From: Trichoplusia ni | Lineage: Eukaryota > Arthropoda > Insecta > Lepidoptera > Noctuidae | NCBI RefSeq assembly: GCF_003590095.1 | Contig: NC_039486.1 | Span: 7,810,336 to 7,874,335, forward strand | Reading direction: 5' to 3' | DNA length: 64,000 bases | Notes under the pieces: model-generated | Database searches by the model: none | The model's input: the letters and a program-made list of their open reading frames with translations, nothing else | What the model was told of the DNA's origin: nothing | In this document: positions 33,667 through 44,689 of the stretch, one piece after another | How positions within the stretch are numbered: position 1 is the first letter of the stretch | Layout: every line of letters starts with the position of its first letter | Translations under genes and position numbers: made by a program

Positions 33667-34653
33667 AAACAAACAAAAAAACATAACAAAACAATGTCGT
33701 CAGACCGCTGTCACTCACTTAAGGGCTTGTGAACGTGGATAATAAGATGTCGTCAGTAATATATACTTACTAATATTTATATTCCTGTATCATAAGCCTG
33801 TGTACTTTTAATGTAGTCTTGAAACAAACAGGCATTTTTTACGATCTATTCGTGATTTAACGATTTGGTCACTAGGTGTTTTCATAACATAAATACTCTT
33901 CATAGAGGTAATTTGCGTTGAAGTTTAATTGATATTGCTTATTGAAATCCTAATGTCCCAAAATCAAATCAGGATGTATAAACAAAAACAAGTCCTATAC
34001 TTCAAGGGTAAAATGGAATCTTATTACTGAGGTTTCGCTGACTGTCACTCAACCAATTTGCTAAGCTTATTTGTACGCGAGTCCGACTTGGACTTAACTG
34101 GTTTCTTTAATTTTTATTGTGTTAAAGGCTAACCGTAATGTTATGATATTAAACGTATTTAAATAAACAAAACACGTGACAGATATGAAATATGCAAAGA
34201 TTTTTTACCAAGGACAAGGTTGTCCTTTTTCAAAGCTTTACGTAGATCATTACCAAATTTGAAATCAAAACTCTTTTCATTCCGAGAAATCTATAGTTAT
34301 GGGACCTTTTTTTCTGTATGTCGGAGGAAACGAATGAACTGCCTGCTCGGTCAATCAGCCGAAAAGATAAAAGGAACAAATGAAGCTCAACCCCCATTGT
34401 TACCAAATTCATTCTATTTTCGTTTCGACAGTACCTACCAAGAAAAGTTGTCACGAAGATAGCTACTTGCATAATCCTATTACTCGCAAATAAAACGCTA
34501 AAGAGATAACAGACAGGTAATTTAAAATAACTCGGGATTAATTTTCCTGAAACTATGCAACTTTTTGCTTACGTTTTTAATACTAATTAAATATCTGCTT
34601 TTTCCAAAATTACGACCATAATCATTTAGTTATTTTTTGGGTTCAATACCTGC

Positions 34654-34800
34654 TCAAAGGGTGAAAACGAAACTCTACCTGAGAGTCCGTCCGTTTACCA
34701 TACTAGATCTCATAAAACGTGACAGCTAGACAGTTGAAAATTTCACAGATAATGTATTTTTGCTGCCGCTATAACAACAAATACTAAAAATAAACAGAGA
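34654..34800 (+). repeat. dispersed repeat F, copy 2
   Basis: 'CTCAAAGGGTGAAAACG', 'GTGACAGCTAGACAGTTGAA' and 'CCGCTATAACAACAAATACT' match the family at 20497 and 51106. Confidence 0.6.
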
Positions 34801-35465
34801 GATTAAGGTTAAGCAACTATTAGTGTCATAAATTTCTTGATCAGTGACACACAACTGATTTGTTTATATTTAGCCTACTTAAAATGGAAAGTATGGTGAA
34901 TACAAACTAAAACACATTTGGCCGTCCTATCACAAAAAAAAATCGATAGCTCATATTGGATTTCCGTTCAGTATATGAAAAAAAGGAATAGTGCATTATA
35001 TATGATAAACCTCTGAATAGACGACTATATGTAGCTTGCTTCTATTTTGTTTTTGATTTAACACCAATAAAGTTTTTATTTTGAAAAGCGAATTTCATTC
35101 ATTTCATACAAAAGAAGAATTTTTGTATTACGCAGCAATGTGATACGCAGACATGATGAAATAATAAAATAATTGAAATAAAATGATTCCCATTATGAGG
35201 TTGAAGCATTAATTTAAAACGTACTTTAACCTGCAATTTCTTGTTGGCTTTCATAAACCCTTTACTGAGAAAAGCTTTTAAAAAAATATAGTCATTATTT
35301 CAGTGGTCATTGAAAAACCCAAAAATAAAGTCTATAATAGTGATTTATAAACAGGCTAAGAGTGGTTTAATTATCTAATTTGTATGTATGTGGAATAAAA
35401 TATTACTTACCACAGAATTTAAAAAGATTATAACTGAATATTCGCAACATTTAAGCTCTGTTAAG

Positions 35466-35616
35466 CAGTGACAACGCTCTCCAGCTAGTGGTTTCTTAGG
35501 TTTACGCGAATGTTAGACATTGAAATGAAACTACTTTTACGGATTTTATCGCGGTTTAATGTTTGATTTTAGTTCCCGATGTTTCGACACCTTTGCAGAG
35601 ATCATGGCCACGGGCA
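35466..35616 (+). repeat. dispersed repeat H, canonical copy
   Basis: 'AGTGGTTTCTTAGGTTTACG', 'GAAACTACTTTTACGGATTT', 'CGCGGTTTAATG' and 'GATGTTTCGACACCTTTGCA' in order. Partners are at 39111-39272 and 43993-44096. Confidence 0.65.
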
Positions 35617-36595
35617 CAAATCTAAAAACGTTTTCAACTAAAGGAAAACTAATCTTATTTTGCGCATCTATTGAATTCGTCTGACTAGTTTCGAACCGGA
35701 GTTTTTAATCACGAACTGTCGGATTGTAGTTTTGAATCTACACTAGGAAAGCTTTTTCTTATCAAACATAATTAAGTACCTAAATGTTTATGTATTGAAA
35801 GATCTCGGAATCGTAAGGTCAGACTTATTCTGTTATATCACTTCATCCAGACCGTACTTATTGAAAAACTCATTGAAAAGCGCCTACGAAGGCCTTTTAG
35901 CATACCGTTGGTGTTTTCTTGAAATAAATACATTTTTTCGGCTATTTATTTGCGAAATCCGATCGAGATTGATAGTATTTTTATTTTACCTAAATAACTG
36001 CTAGATAGCAGTACAAATATTGTTCTCTTTGTTTCGTTCTTAGAATACAATAACTATACATTCAGTTATTCACTTAACATGTAAACAATCTTCTTGTCCT
36101 TTAATGTTTTTTTGTTTAAGAACTCCGTTTGGGTCAAAATAGAAATACCATATGTTCGTGTAAAGGTCACGTCATTATTGTTTACCCTTAGTTAAGTGCC
36201 TAATTAAATAGCGTATAATTACATTATTTTTGCTGTTGTTTCTAATATGTACTGTTCAAAGTACGTACAGATTAAAAATAAGTAAATACAATGTTGAACA
36301 CCCTAACTGGTTAACTAACTAATTTGTCTTAATAGTTTTAGACATGAGATAAATGTGTTTGTTACAATTTTAGCTTTATTAGAACCAGAGATAATTGAGC
36401 ACGTGTAAGAAAACTCTCTCAGGGGCCTCCGACTAACTCATAATCCAAGCCCCCTTAGGCCTCTAGATGACATTATTGCAGTTGCGGAAATATGACAGCG
36501 CACTCTGTAGGCGGTGGCTTTATCCTATAACTGGAATATGGTCTTATTAATATAGACATAAATATAATGGTCAAATCTGCACTTAATAACATAGA

Positions 36596-36855
36596 GCTGA
36601 AGAGTTTGTTTGTTTGTTTGAACGCGCTAATCCCAGGAACTAGTGGTTCGAATTAAAAAAATATTTTTGTGTTGCATAGACCATTTATCAAGGAAGGCTA
36701 TGTAACATCACGCTGCGACTAATAAGAACGAAGATACAATGGAAAATGTAGAAAATACGGGGATAATTATTCATCTTTTAGAGCTTCAGTTGCTTGCGCT
36801 GCGAAAACGGTCCAAGATTTTAACCACGTGAACAAAGTCGCGGGAAACAGCTAGT
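36596..36855 (-). mobile_element. RTE-type LINE 3' end, inverted copy
   Basis: On the minus strand it starts with TAGCTGTTTCCCGCGACTTT and ends with 'CTAGTTCCTGGGATTAGCG', then a (CAAA)n run. This is the same type as 19341-19571 and more complete at its 5' side. Short 5' pieces of the same family lie at 48575-48615. Confidence 0.65.
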
Positions 36856-37597
36856 AACTAAATATCTGGGCTTAACATAACAAATAAAGTTTTTAAAGAC
36901 CAAATCGAACCCATGTGTTCTTCAAAGGATGTTTGGACCAACGGTCAAAATTTAAACCACTTAGCCTTTATTAAACCCCATAGCCTGAGCCCTTTTTTGT
37001 GATGAATAGGCTGCAACCCCATTCATGAAACCTCTATAGTTAATTATCCGTGTCGATACTGGCATGTCTGTGTTTATGTTTCAAGATAGCAAAATTGGAC
37101 TAATTATTGCCTAGAGTGAATAATGTAACTATTGAGAGGTAATTATCGATTATGTTGCAAATGTCGGGGGCAACTAGCTTAATCAGCCGTTAATTAACAG
37201 CCTAGGATCATTACTAAACGGCGCTAACTAGCTTCCCGAATCATTCCGGATGTTATGTATATAGAAGCTATATTGTGTAAATTATATCACGATGTTTACG
37301 TGATATTTGTGTGAACCTGGAAAAAATGAATAGGGTTTCAATCTAATCCGAGTGGTTGACTGACAATAAACCAGCTCTCATAGCCAGTGACATTTCTACA
37401 TGTGTTTATTGAAAAAATATAATAAATTAAAATTTCTATTGACGATAATGATTGTAGAAATGACATTTGGCTAGAGGGGCAGCATATTTAACTTTAATTA
37501 TTAATGCAACTAATGCTGTTAATTGAACGGCTGACTAAGATAGTTGTTTACGATATGTTATTATTTTTAAACGACTCCCGCATTACTAATTTAAATC

Positions 37598-37745
37598 CTT
37601 GTGTCACGCGGGGTTTCACAAACGTTGATATCATATGCACAGAGACACCCAGACTAAGGCCAAGCATTTGTGGATCACATAAACGCTTGCTCTACGGGGG
37701 TTCGAACCCGTGACACGTCGCGCATAGGTCTTTAGGCCTAGGGTA
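37598..37745 (-). mobile_element. SINE family C fragment
   Basis: The minus strand carries GTGTCACGGGTTCGAACCCC, a perfect B box, followed by GCAAGCGTTTATGTG and GTCTGGGTGTCTCTGTGCA. Same family at 62395-62495. Confidence 0.6.
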
Positions 37746-38092
37746 TGGCTGATATACAAACAAAGCCTATAATCTTCCTATTATTAGTATAGGTGTTAGA
37801 ACTATTAAGTCTTAGAATCCGTCCGTTATTCCTAAACTTAATATTTGTACATGATTACGTGCCCAGAAAGTTGTGACTGTTAATCTTAGCTTAAGTTTAA
37901 TTACCCTTAAGGCAAATTTATACGTTAAGTTGAACATATTACTTAAATCGCAGTGTTTAAAGCGGTTATATTCGTTATCTTAATGTTAATAATACAGCAG
38001 GACACAATCTCTATTACCATGGAGATCTTGTAAATTATGATGCTCTAGTACAGTCAGCAGAAAAAGTCGCTAAACACAAATATTTTTTTCTA

Positions 38093-38180
38093 TATAGTAT
38101 TTGCTCGAAAAAGTCTACTATTTCCGTCAGGTAGATTGCTGAGAAATAGTGGACACGTACATTTTATTTTATTAATGAAA
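38093..38180 (+). repeat. dispersed repeat I, copy 2
   Basis: 'CCGTCAGGTAGATTGCTGAG', then 'AAATAGTGGACACGTACATT' and a TTTTATTTTATTAATGA end, matching 49655-49750. Confidence 0.5.
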
Positions 38181-38836
38181 AAAAAAACCAATTCAAACGT
38201 ATCAAAGTTGGTGAAACGTTGAGAAGTGTTAAATGACACATGCGATTTCAACGTACTGTAGCGGCTTCATATTATTTTTATTTCATATTCAAATTTTGTT
38301 TACGCGATAAAAGAAAAACACAAGTATTGGACCTTTTACATACATATTACATATGTATTTGTAGTCAAATTCATCGCGTTTTTATCTTTATGCACTAGCC
38401 ATAGAAATCAAAGAAATTTAGTCATAGTCATTTTTTTATGCATTTATTAACTGCCTTCAATAAATACAGGTAAACAAGTTCGTAGATTTTCGAATATACG
38501 GCTAGGAATATGCTAGCCATGCTAGCCTAAGAAATATGTGGCTTCTTCATGACGATTATTAACAAAACTCTGTCCAAGAGGATTTACACAACGATTGTGC
38601 CTCGCGAGGCAAACGGCTTCATTGAGGCCATACGCAATGGTCCTCTGTAGAATGCGAAATATTCTTGATATTTAACATATGCATTTGAAAGTCCTGTCTA
38701 CATGTCACTGAAAAGCACAACTTACTAAATATGGTTGTTTTGACCGATATTGTTGCTGACTGTACATTTTATTTTTACCGTCATATTATCCTCTTACTAG
38801 GCAACGGAGTAACTTAATTACCATTTTCTATTTTAG

Positions 38837-39039
38837 CTCGTGGAATGCCCTCGGGGAATGTTACGCTCGGCCCTAAGGAAGTGGAAGGAAGTAGGAAGGG
38901 CATGCCATGCCGTGATTCGTACCGTCTTAAGTAACAAGAGTTCTATCTTCTATTTACCGACTAAAGGACGGACCCGCATTCACTACGCACCGGGAATGTT
39001 TTATAAATTGGAAGAAAAATGCGAAGACTTATTTTAAAT
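38837..39039 (+). CDS. candidate terminal exon, unrecognised protein
   Basis: A strong acceptor (TTTTCTATTTTAG, ending at 38836) opens a 66-codon frame that is visibly GC-richer than its AT-rich surroundings. The frame ends with TAA at 39037-39039. AATAAA occurs near 39298. The peptide is basic: LVECPRGMLRSALRKWKEV, then KSSIFYLPTKGRTRIHYAP and KLEEKCEDLF. I recognise no domain. Earlier exons should lie upstream on the plus strand, but none could be identified between 28.5 and 38.8 kb. It may be the end of a real gene, an alternative 3' exon, or a fragment of an unrecognised transposon ORF. Confidence 0.45.
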
Positions 39040-39110
39040 AGCGCTTTTTAAAAAATGGAAGAAAAGAACTTACTTTTCTACATAATTGGATATTTAAAAA
39101 TATTTTATAA

Positions 39111-39272
39111 TAGTGGTTTCTTAGGTTTACGCGAATGTTAGACATTGAATGAAACTACTTTTACGGAAAGAGTCTGCCCGTGACCATGATACCTGCAAAG
39201 GTGTCGAAACGTCGAGAACTAAAATCAAACATTAAACCGCGATAAAATACGTAATAGTAGTTTCATTTCAAT
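39111..39272 (+). repeat. dispersed repeat H, foldback copy
   Basis: The first part matches the 35466 copy in direct orientation. The second part (from about 39200) is the reverse complement of the same element's middle: 'GAACTAAAATCAAACATTAA', then 'CCGCGATAAAATACG'. The ends (39144-39165 and 39249-39272) therefore pair as an imperfect inverted repeat of about 22 bases. Confidence 0.65.
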
Positions 39273-39276
39273 ATTT

Positions 39277-42200
39277 TATAAGTCCAATGTTATTTGCAAT
39301 AAATAATTTGTATTAGTTACAATTATACAGCAAAGTTATATTCCAAGAAAATCGTATACTTTATCAAAGACTAATTTTAGTTACTTTTGTTAATTTTCGA
39401 ATATGTCCTACGTATATGAAAGTCTGTATTTTTATCAGGAATGGATTAAAATAGTTTATGGCAAAATAGCTATGTTTAGAATAAGGCAATAAATTTGGAA
39501 TTTTTGGCGCTAGTAATAAGGACTTATTTTCGAAACTATTATCAGGTGATCAGATTATTATTTTAAACAGCATAGTTTAGCATACTTAAACGTATTGGCA
39601 TTGAATCAAGTCCATACTATTGATGTAGTAGAGCTAAAGCAAACAAAGATTTTCAAAATAAATCTGCTTAAATCTTTCTTTCTCTTTTATCCAGTGGTGG
39701 AATTCTTTATTACTTAAATTATTTAAGTGCTAGTTTTATTCATAGTTACAAGCATCTCAATGGTCGACGAGAAATCACCTGAAATCAGCAAAATAAAATT
39801 GAGACGTATTCTCATTATAAGTAATAACAGATTCTTTGTGTACAAGTTACACGTGTCAGAACCGTTTCATAAGCTTTTTCAAGTACAGGTTAATAAATAT
39901 AAAAAGCCCGTCACACAAGTACTCGTTTAAGCGACTCCCTGAATTTGTAACGATACCCTCCACGTACCACTCGGGGTTTTTCCAAGAAAGTAATTGTCAA
40001 ATTTAATTAGAAATAGTAGGAAATATGTTTTATTTTCCCTCAACTGCAAGCGGGAGAATAAACTCGCTCTCAGCTAAGAAGAACTCTGTAATAATCTTAT
40101 TAGCATTTGAGTTAGCGCAGATGTGAGGCACGGATAAACATTTAAAAATTAATGGCTCCAAACATTATCTTAGCTATTATTTTGACTGGGAAAGCAGTTT
40201 TTACCCCAACTTCAAAGTCCAAAGTAGTGCGATGAAAATAGGTCGTCAAAATTTATTTGAAACGTCCTAATAGGAAAATAGGTAATCTTAAATGAATAGC
40301 CGGGTGACTTCCTACGCTGTGGGTTCCGTAAAACAGGATAAAGTAAATTAAACATGTTGAGTGACAACACCGCTTCTTAACCTCTTTATTATCTTGAATC
40401 TTTACTTTTGACATCACATATTCATGGCAACTATCTTAATAGTTTCATTCGTGAAAAGCAAACACTCGAAAACCAGTGAAAACCAAGTGGAAATTGATCT
40501 GTTCAATTTGTCTAACAATACCTACTCTGAAAGCCTACCGCTACCTCTTAAGTAAATATTATGGCAAGTGTGGGAGTGTGACAGCGCGCTACATGGTTGA
40601 TAGCGCCGTCTCTCTTTCACCTTAAATCTTCTATCCTACTCCTCATCCTAAAATAAGATTTACTTTGGTGTAAGTGGTAAAGATGTGGCGGGACGGTCCC
40701 TGGCAATCCATTTCGGCCAGCCGTGAGACTGTTAGACGAGAGTATTTTTTATTCATCCGCCTTTTCATAACTTTTGTTGTTGTTTTAGTTTTATTAGTTT
40801 AGTTTGTGAATGTTTTTGTATTTAGGTTATTGTAATATTGTCTTGGTTCAGTAAATATTTTTCTTTCTTATTAAGAATTTACAGCTTTTGGCTCAAAGTT
40901 TTCAAACTTGTATGTATTGACATATTCAGCTTCACCTTCAACCAGAAAATAGGAGGAATTTCGCGGAAAATGAATGGAGAACTGAATTGGGCTGATATGT
41001 CAGTTATGTTTATTATTTTTGTTTGCAAGTGGAATTTATGGAAGCATGTAAATTATGTTGGGAAATTACAGCCGACAAAATAGTACCTAATACTAATACA
41101 TAATACTACTACATAGTAGTAGATCTACAAGAGTATATTCTAGAAGCAAGAGTTATCAAATCCAAAATAAAAAGTTTTGACGCAACGACTGTTTGTTTTT
41201 TTTGTCAAGCCTCGTTGACATTAATTTGAGATTTACCTTTCTAGGTCACAAGTGCAGCTACTGGATAACATGCAACAGTACCCGTTTATTCGCCATTGTA
41301 ATCATTGTAATAAAGGAGTACATCTCATAAATTGCACCGTAATTATCAGTCAGTCACATAATTGCATAACAACTGTGGCATTGAAACGAGTTCCACAGCA
41401 TACTACTTACGGTATTAAGTGAAGGTAATTGACAAAGATCATCGCAATATTATCAACAATCTTGTATCAACGAACGAGAAAATATCAGTAAAAATTTAAT
41501 GATAAATACAATTTAATAGTTATACAATTAAATAGTATTTAACAAACATGTTGTTTTAGAGTGTATTTGGTTGGTTGAATACTGGCCGAATTCAAGGCTA
41601 AAATAACAAAAATGAACTTTTAAATAAAATGTAATACGGCACCAAATGTTGTCGGGATTCGTTTCATCCTGTATGAATGATTTACTGTTTAAAAAAAATG
41701 CGCATGAGAGTGAAAAAGCAAAACCTATACCAAGTTTTCTACTGACAGCAAAGTTTATAGAAGTGGATATATGAGAACTTAGAATCAGACGTTGAAACGA
41801 CTTCGACAGTAACCTAGAGCAAATTGAACAGAGGGTATGACACTATAATGACGTCTCCACATTGTTTTGTAATCCCTGCTACACACAGCATTCAGTTTTT
41901 CGTACTTTGAATATGGTCATTAAATATAATTGGAAGATGACTGCCTCGTGCTGTTTTACAATTTTAATTTATAATTATTATGGTAGTACTACTGCACTTA
42001 TTGTAGACACTATGGCAGCAGTAGCATTGTCTATTTATTATACATACTTATCTTTAATAACAGAAAATATGCTTTTGATATTCACCCTTGTCAACAGCTA
42101 CTCATTCACACGTTTTTGCTATTTAAGGCATTTTTTCAGTTAAAATCTCAAGATTAAATGTTAGTTTACTTCGGTTACCATTATCGAAATGATTGGTATA

Positions 42201-42718
42201 ATAAAGCGTAATCAATCTTCCTTTGTTAGAAAGTGATGAAATGTAAGACAAAAAGTGGTCATGACATAATTGAGGTTGGCAATGTAGAATGAAAAAGTAA
42301 TGGGAAAATGCAAGGGGAAAATGAACGGACCACAACGTTTAATGAAGTTCGATGAACAGAAGATCGGAAGTATTTACTACACGTGTCAAGTTCAGAGGGT
42401 TGCATTAACATATTGTACATACATACTACGTTTTAAATTAGTAGTGGCAAATCATAATAAAACAATAATGTGATTTAAATAAAAAATTGGGCACGTTTCC
42501 CGACTTTGGCAGGATGAGGATGTCTTTTTTGACGCTTTGTAAATAATGTATATTTTTCTTTTTATATTGATATAGTTTTAAAAATGTAAATATTAGTTTA
42601 TTTTAATTTATTGTAATTAATTGTAACAAATAAATAAAAAATGAGATATCAAAATCGACGTTTTCTACCTTTAATTTTTTCCAGATTGGAAATCAAAAAC
42701 CCACCCATGTTAATTTCC
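39277..42718. other. no gene supported
   Basis: AT-rich. A hairpin-like GACAGCGC...GCGCCGTC motif lies at 40590-40616. Frames at 39727, 40838 and 41862 (67-93 codons) are AT-driven with no supporting signals. Confidence 0.5.
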
Positions 42719-42775
42719 TTTGCTAAGGTAACCCTTTCGGACAATACTGCTGCCTCGTCAGGCAACAAAAACGGG
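42719..42775 (+). repeat. dispersed repeat K, fragment
   Basis: 'AAGGTAACCCTTTCGGACAA', followed by a TACTGCTGCC stretch like the 23064 copy. Confidence 0.5.
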
Positions 42776-42892
42776 TTCCACAGAGCTTGATTGCGACCTC
42801 AAAATTTTGCCCCTGTATAATTTTAAAAGTAGGAAATAAAACAAACAATAGTTATAATTTTTATGGTAACGGTTTACACACGCTTCTTTATC

Positions 42893-43005
42893 GAGTTCAA
42901 CTCGCGAGCTCGCCGTGTTAGCTCCTGATTTAGGACTCCGGTTGGGTCCGAAACTAGTCTGTCAATCCCGATAAATACGCGTGAGTAAACCTGCATCATT
43001 TAATA
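42893..43005 (+). repeat. dispersed repeat G, copy 2
   Basis: 'GGACTCCGGTTGGGTCCGAA', 'ACTAGTCTGTC' and 'CCCGATAAATACGCGTGAGT', then a CATCATTTAATAA tail. The best-preserved of the three copies. Confidence 0.65.
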
Positions 43006-43992
43006 AGTTATAATTGATTAGTAAAAAAAACATTTATTTATCTAATTGTAGAGTTTTCTTATACGCTCGATCACATCATATAAATGATAATACCTTCTAG
43101 TCATATACATGGTAAAACAACGTGAATCTATATGATTGTCTGCTACCGTCAAAAATCAGTAAAACCCTTCAGTAGGCGAGACAAAGCCCTCCAGTCGTTT
43201 CTTAAATTAAACGTCCAGGACATTCCCTTATTTATTTTATACCGACAACAATATAACGCTTTTACAAGAAGTATCGATTTATTTTACTCGCCGCCTTTTC
43301 TACAACGTCTGATTATATTCAAGTTCTTAAAACAGAAATGGAAAAAGTGGAAATAAGGCAATAAGTACACTTGGTTATAAGTTTTATCGCAAAACATAAT
43401 TCTTTGCTTGGTTTTTGTAATCTATAAGGGGAAATTTCAAGGACTTGTACTTAATATTTAAATAGTTTTTTTTATTTACTAGATTTTCTATATGTATACC
43501 GAGATCTACTTTATATTGTTGGTTTTGGAGTCCCCTTCGCAAATACTTATCATAGCCCAAACATTCTTTCCTACATTGAGCCAATTTTGGGTTCTCTTGT
43601 CAAAGTCACATAGTTCCGTAGCAATGAATTTACATACTCGTACTTTGTGTTTCGTGTTTGCCTTTCAGAATGCTTTCACGACCGATCCATCCACTCGTGT
43701 TGGTCCGTGAATACAGACTGATCAATCTAACGGGGACGTTACTATACAAACTCTACGCAAACAGTAAAGAAAATTCTATTTCAATACTCTATTGCCGTAG
43801 TTTTATTGTGTACTAAAGAACACTCTAATCGAATCAAAGAAAGAAGTAACTTTGAAAAGGCAAATATGTAAATAATTGACTGCGAATCGTTCATGTCGAA
43901 TTTTATTTTTAACGGCACCATTTAAAATCTCTTGTTTAATAAGTACGAGTACTACCTTTTAATTGTTTAAAGCCTCTCACAGTTCCTAAAGA

Positions 43993-44096
43993 TAGTGGTT
44001 TCTTAAGTTTATGTGTATGTTAGACATTGAAATGAAAAGTCGGGGACTAAAATCTAAAATTAAACCGCGATAAAATCCGTAAAAGTAGTTTAATTT
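43993..44096 (+). repeat. dispersed repeat H, foldback copy with centre lost
   Basis: Starts like the canonical element (AGTGGTTTCTTAAG) and switches to its reverse complement after about 45 bases, with AAATTAAACCGCGATAAAAT near the end. Same foldback arrangement as 39111 but shorter. Confidence 0.55.
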
Positions 44097-44551
44097 AAAG
44101 TTCCTAAAGCTTTTAAAATATAAATTTAAATTTAATCACCTATAATCATTAGCCTAAAGTTGGTCTAGACACATTGCAATAAATAGAATGCTGTTATAAC
44201 TTTGAAATAACTTGATTCATACGAATGCAAACAATTCTTGAAACTAAGCTATTTTAAAGGGAATTTACTCTGGTATACATTTAGTAGTTTTGTCCTTTTG
44301 GCGGGAAGCCTTCTTTGATATAACGCTAATGTTGTTATTCAGCAACAGGTTACAATACAATGTGAATAACGTTAGAGGGGCCTACTCCACCTCTTCAGTT
44401 ATGAAAAGGTAACTGCGCACTGCACGGCGTAGAGCTCTTCTACAGCCGCAATAATATTAATTAATAGTATTTTGATTAAATTTAATAGAGACTAGAGAAA
44501 TTCTATAAGTGCGTCATGTGCAACGGGCTTTAATTCGACAATCATAATTAA

Positions 44552-44682
44552 ATAATAAATAAATAAATGCGGACAACATCACATACATTGTTCTGAACCC
44601 AAAGTAAGTTGCTAAAGCACTTGTGTTATGGAATTCAGATTCAATGAAGGTACCACAAACACCCAGACCCGAGACAATGTAT
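44552..44682 (-). mobile_element. SINE family A, 5'-truncated copy
   Basis: On the minus strand, from ACATTGTCTCGGGTCTGGGT through GTGATGTTGTCCGCATTTAT and the AT-rich tail. The tRNA-like head is missing. Confidence 0.8.
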
Positions 44683-44689
44683 AAAGCAC

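Noticed and set aside
34220..34472. Opposing 80-codon frames on both strands
   Set aside because: Neither has splice signals, motifs or composition above background; possibly an old repeat, unproven.
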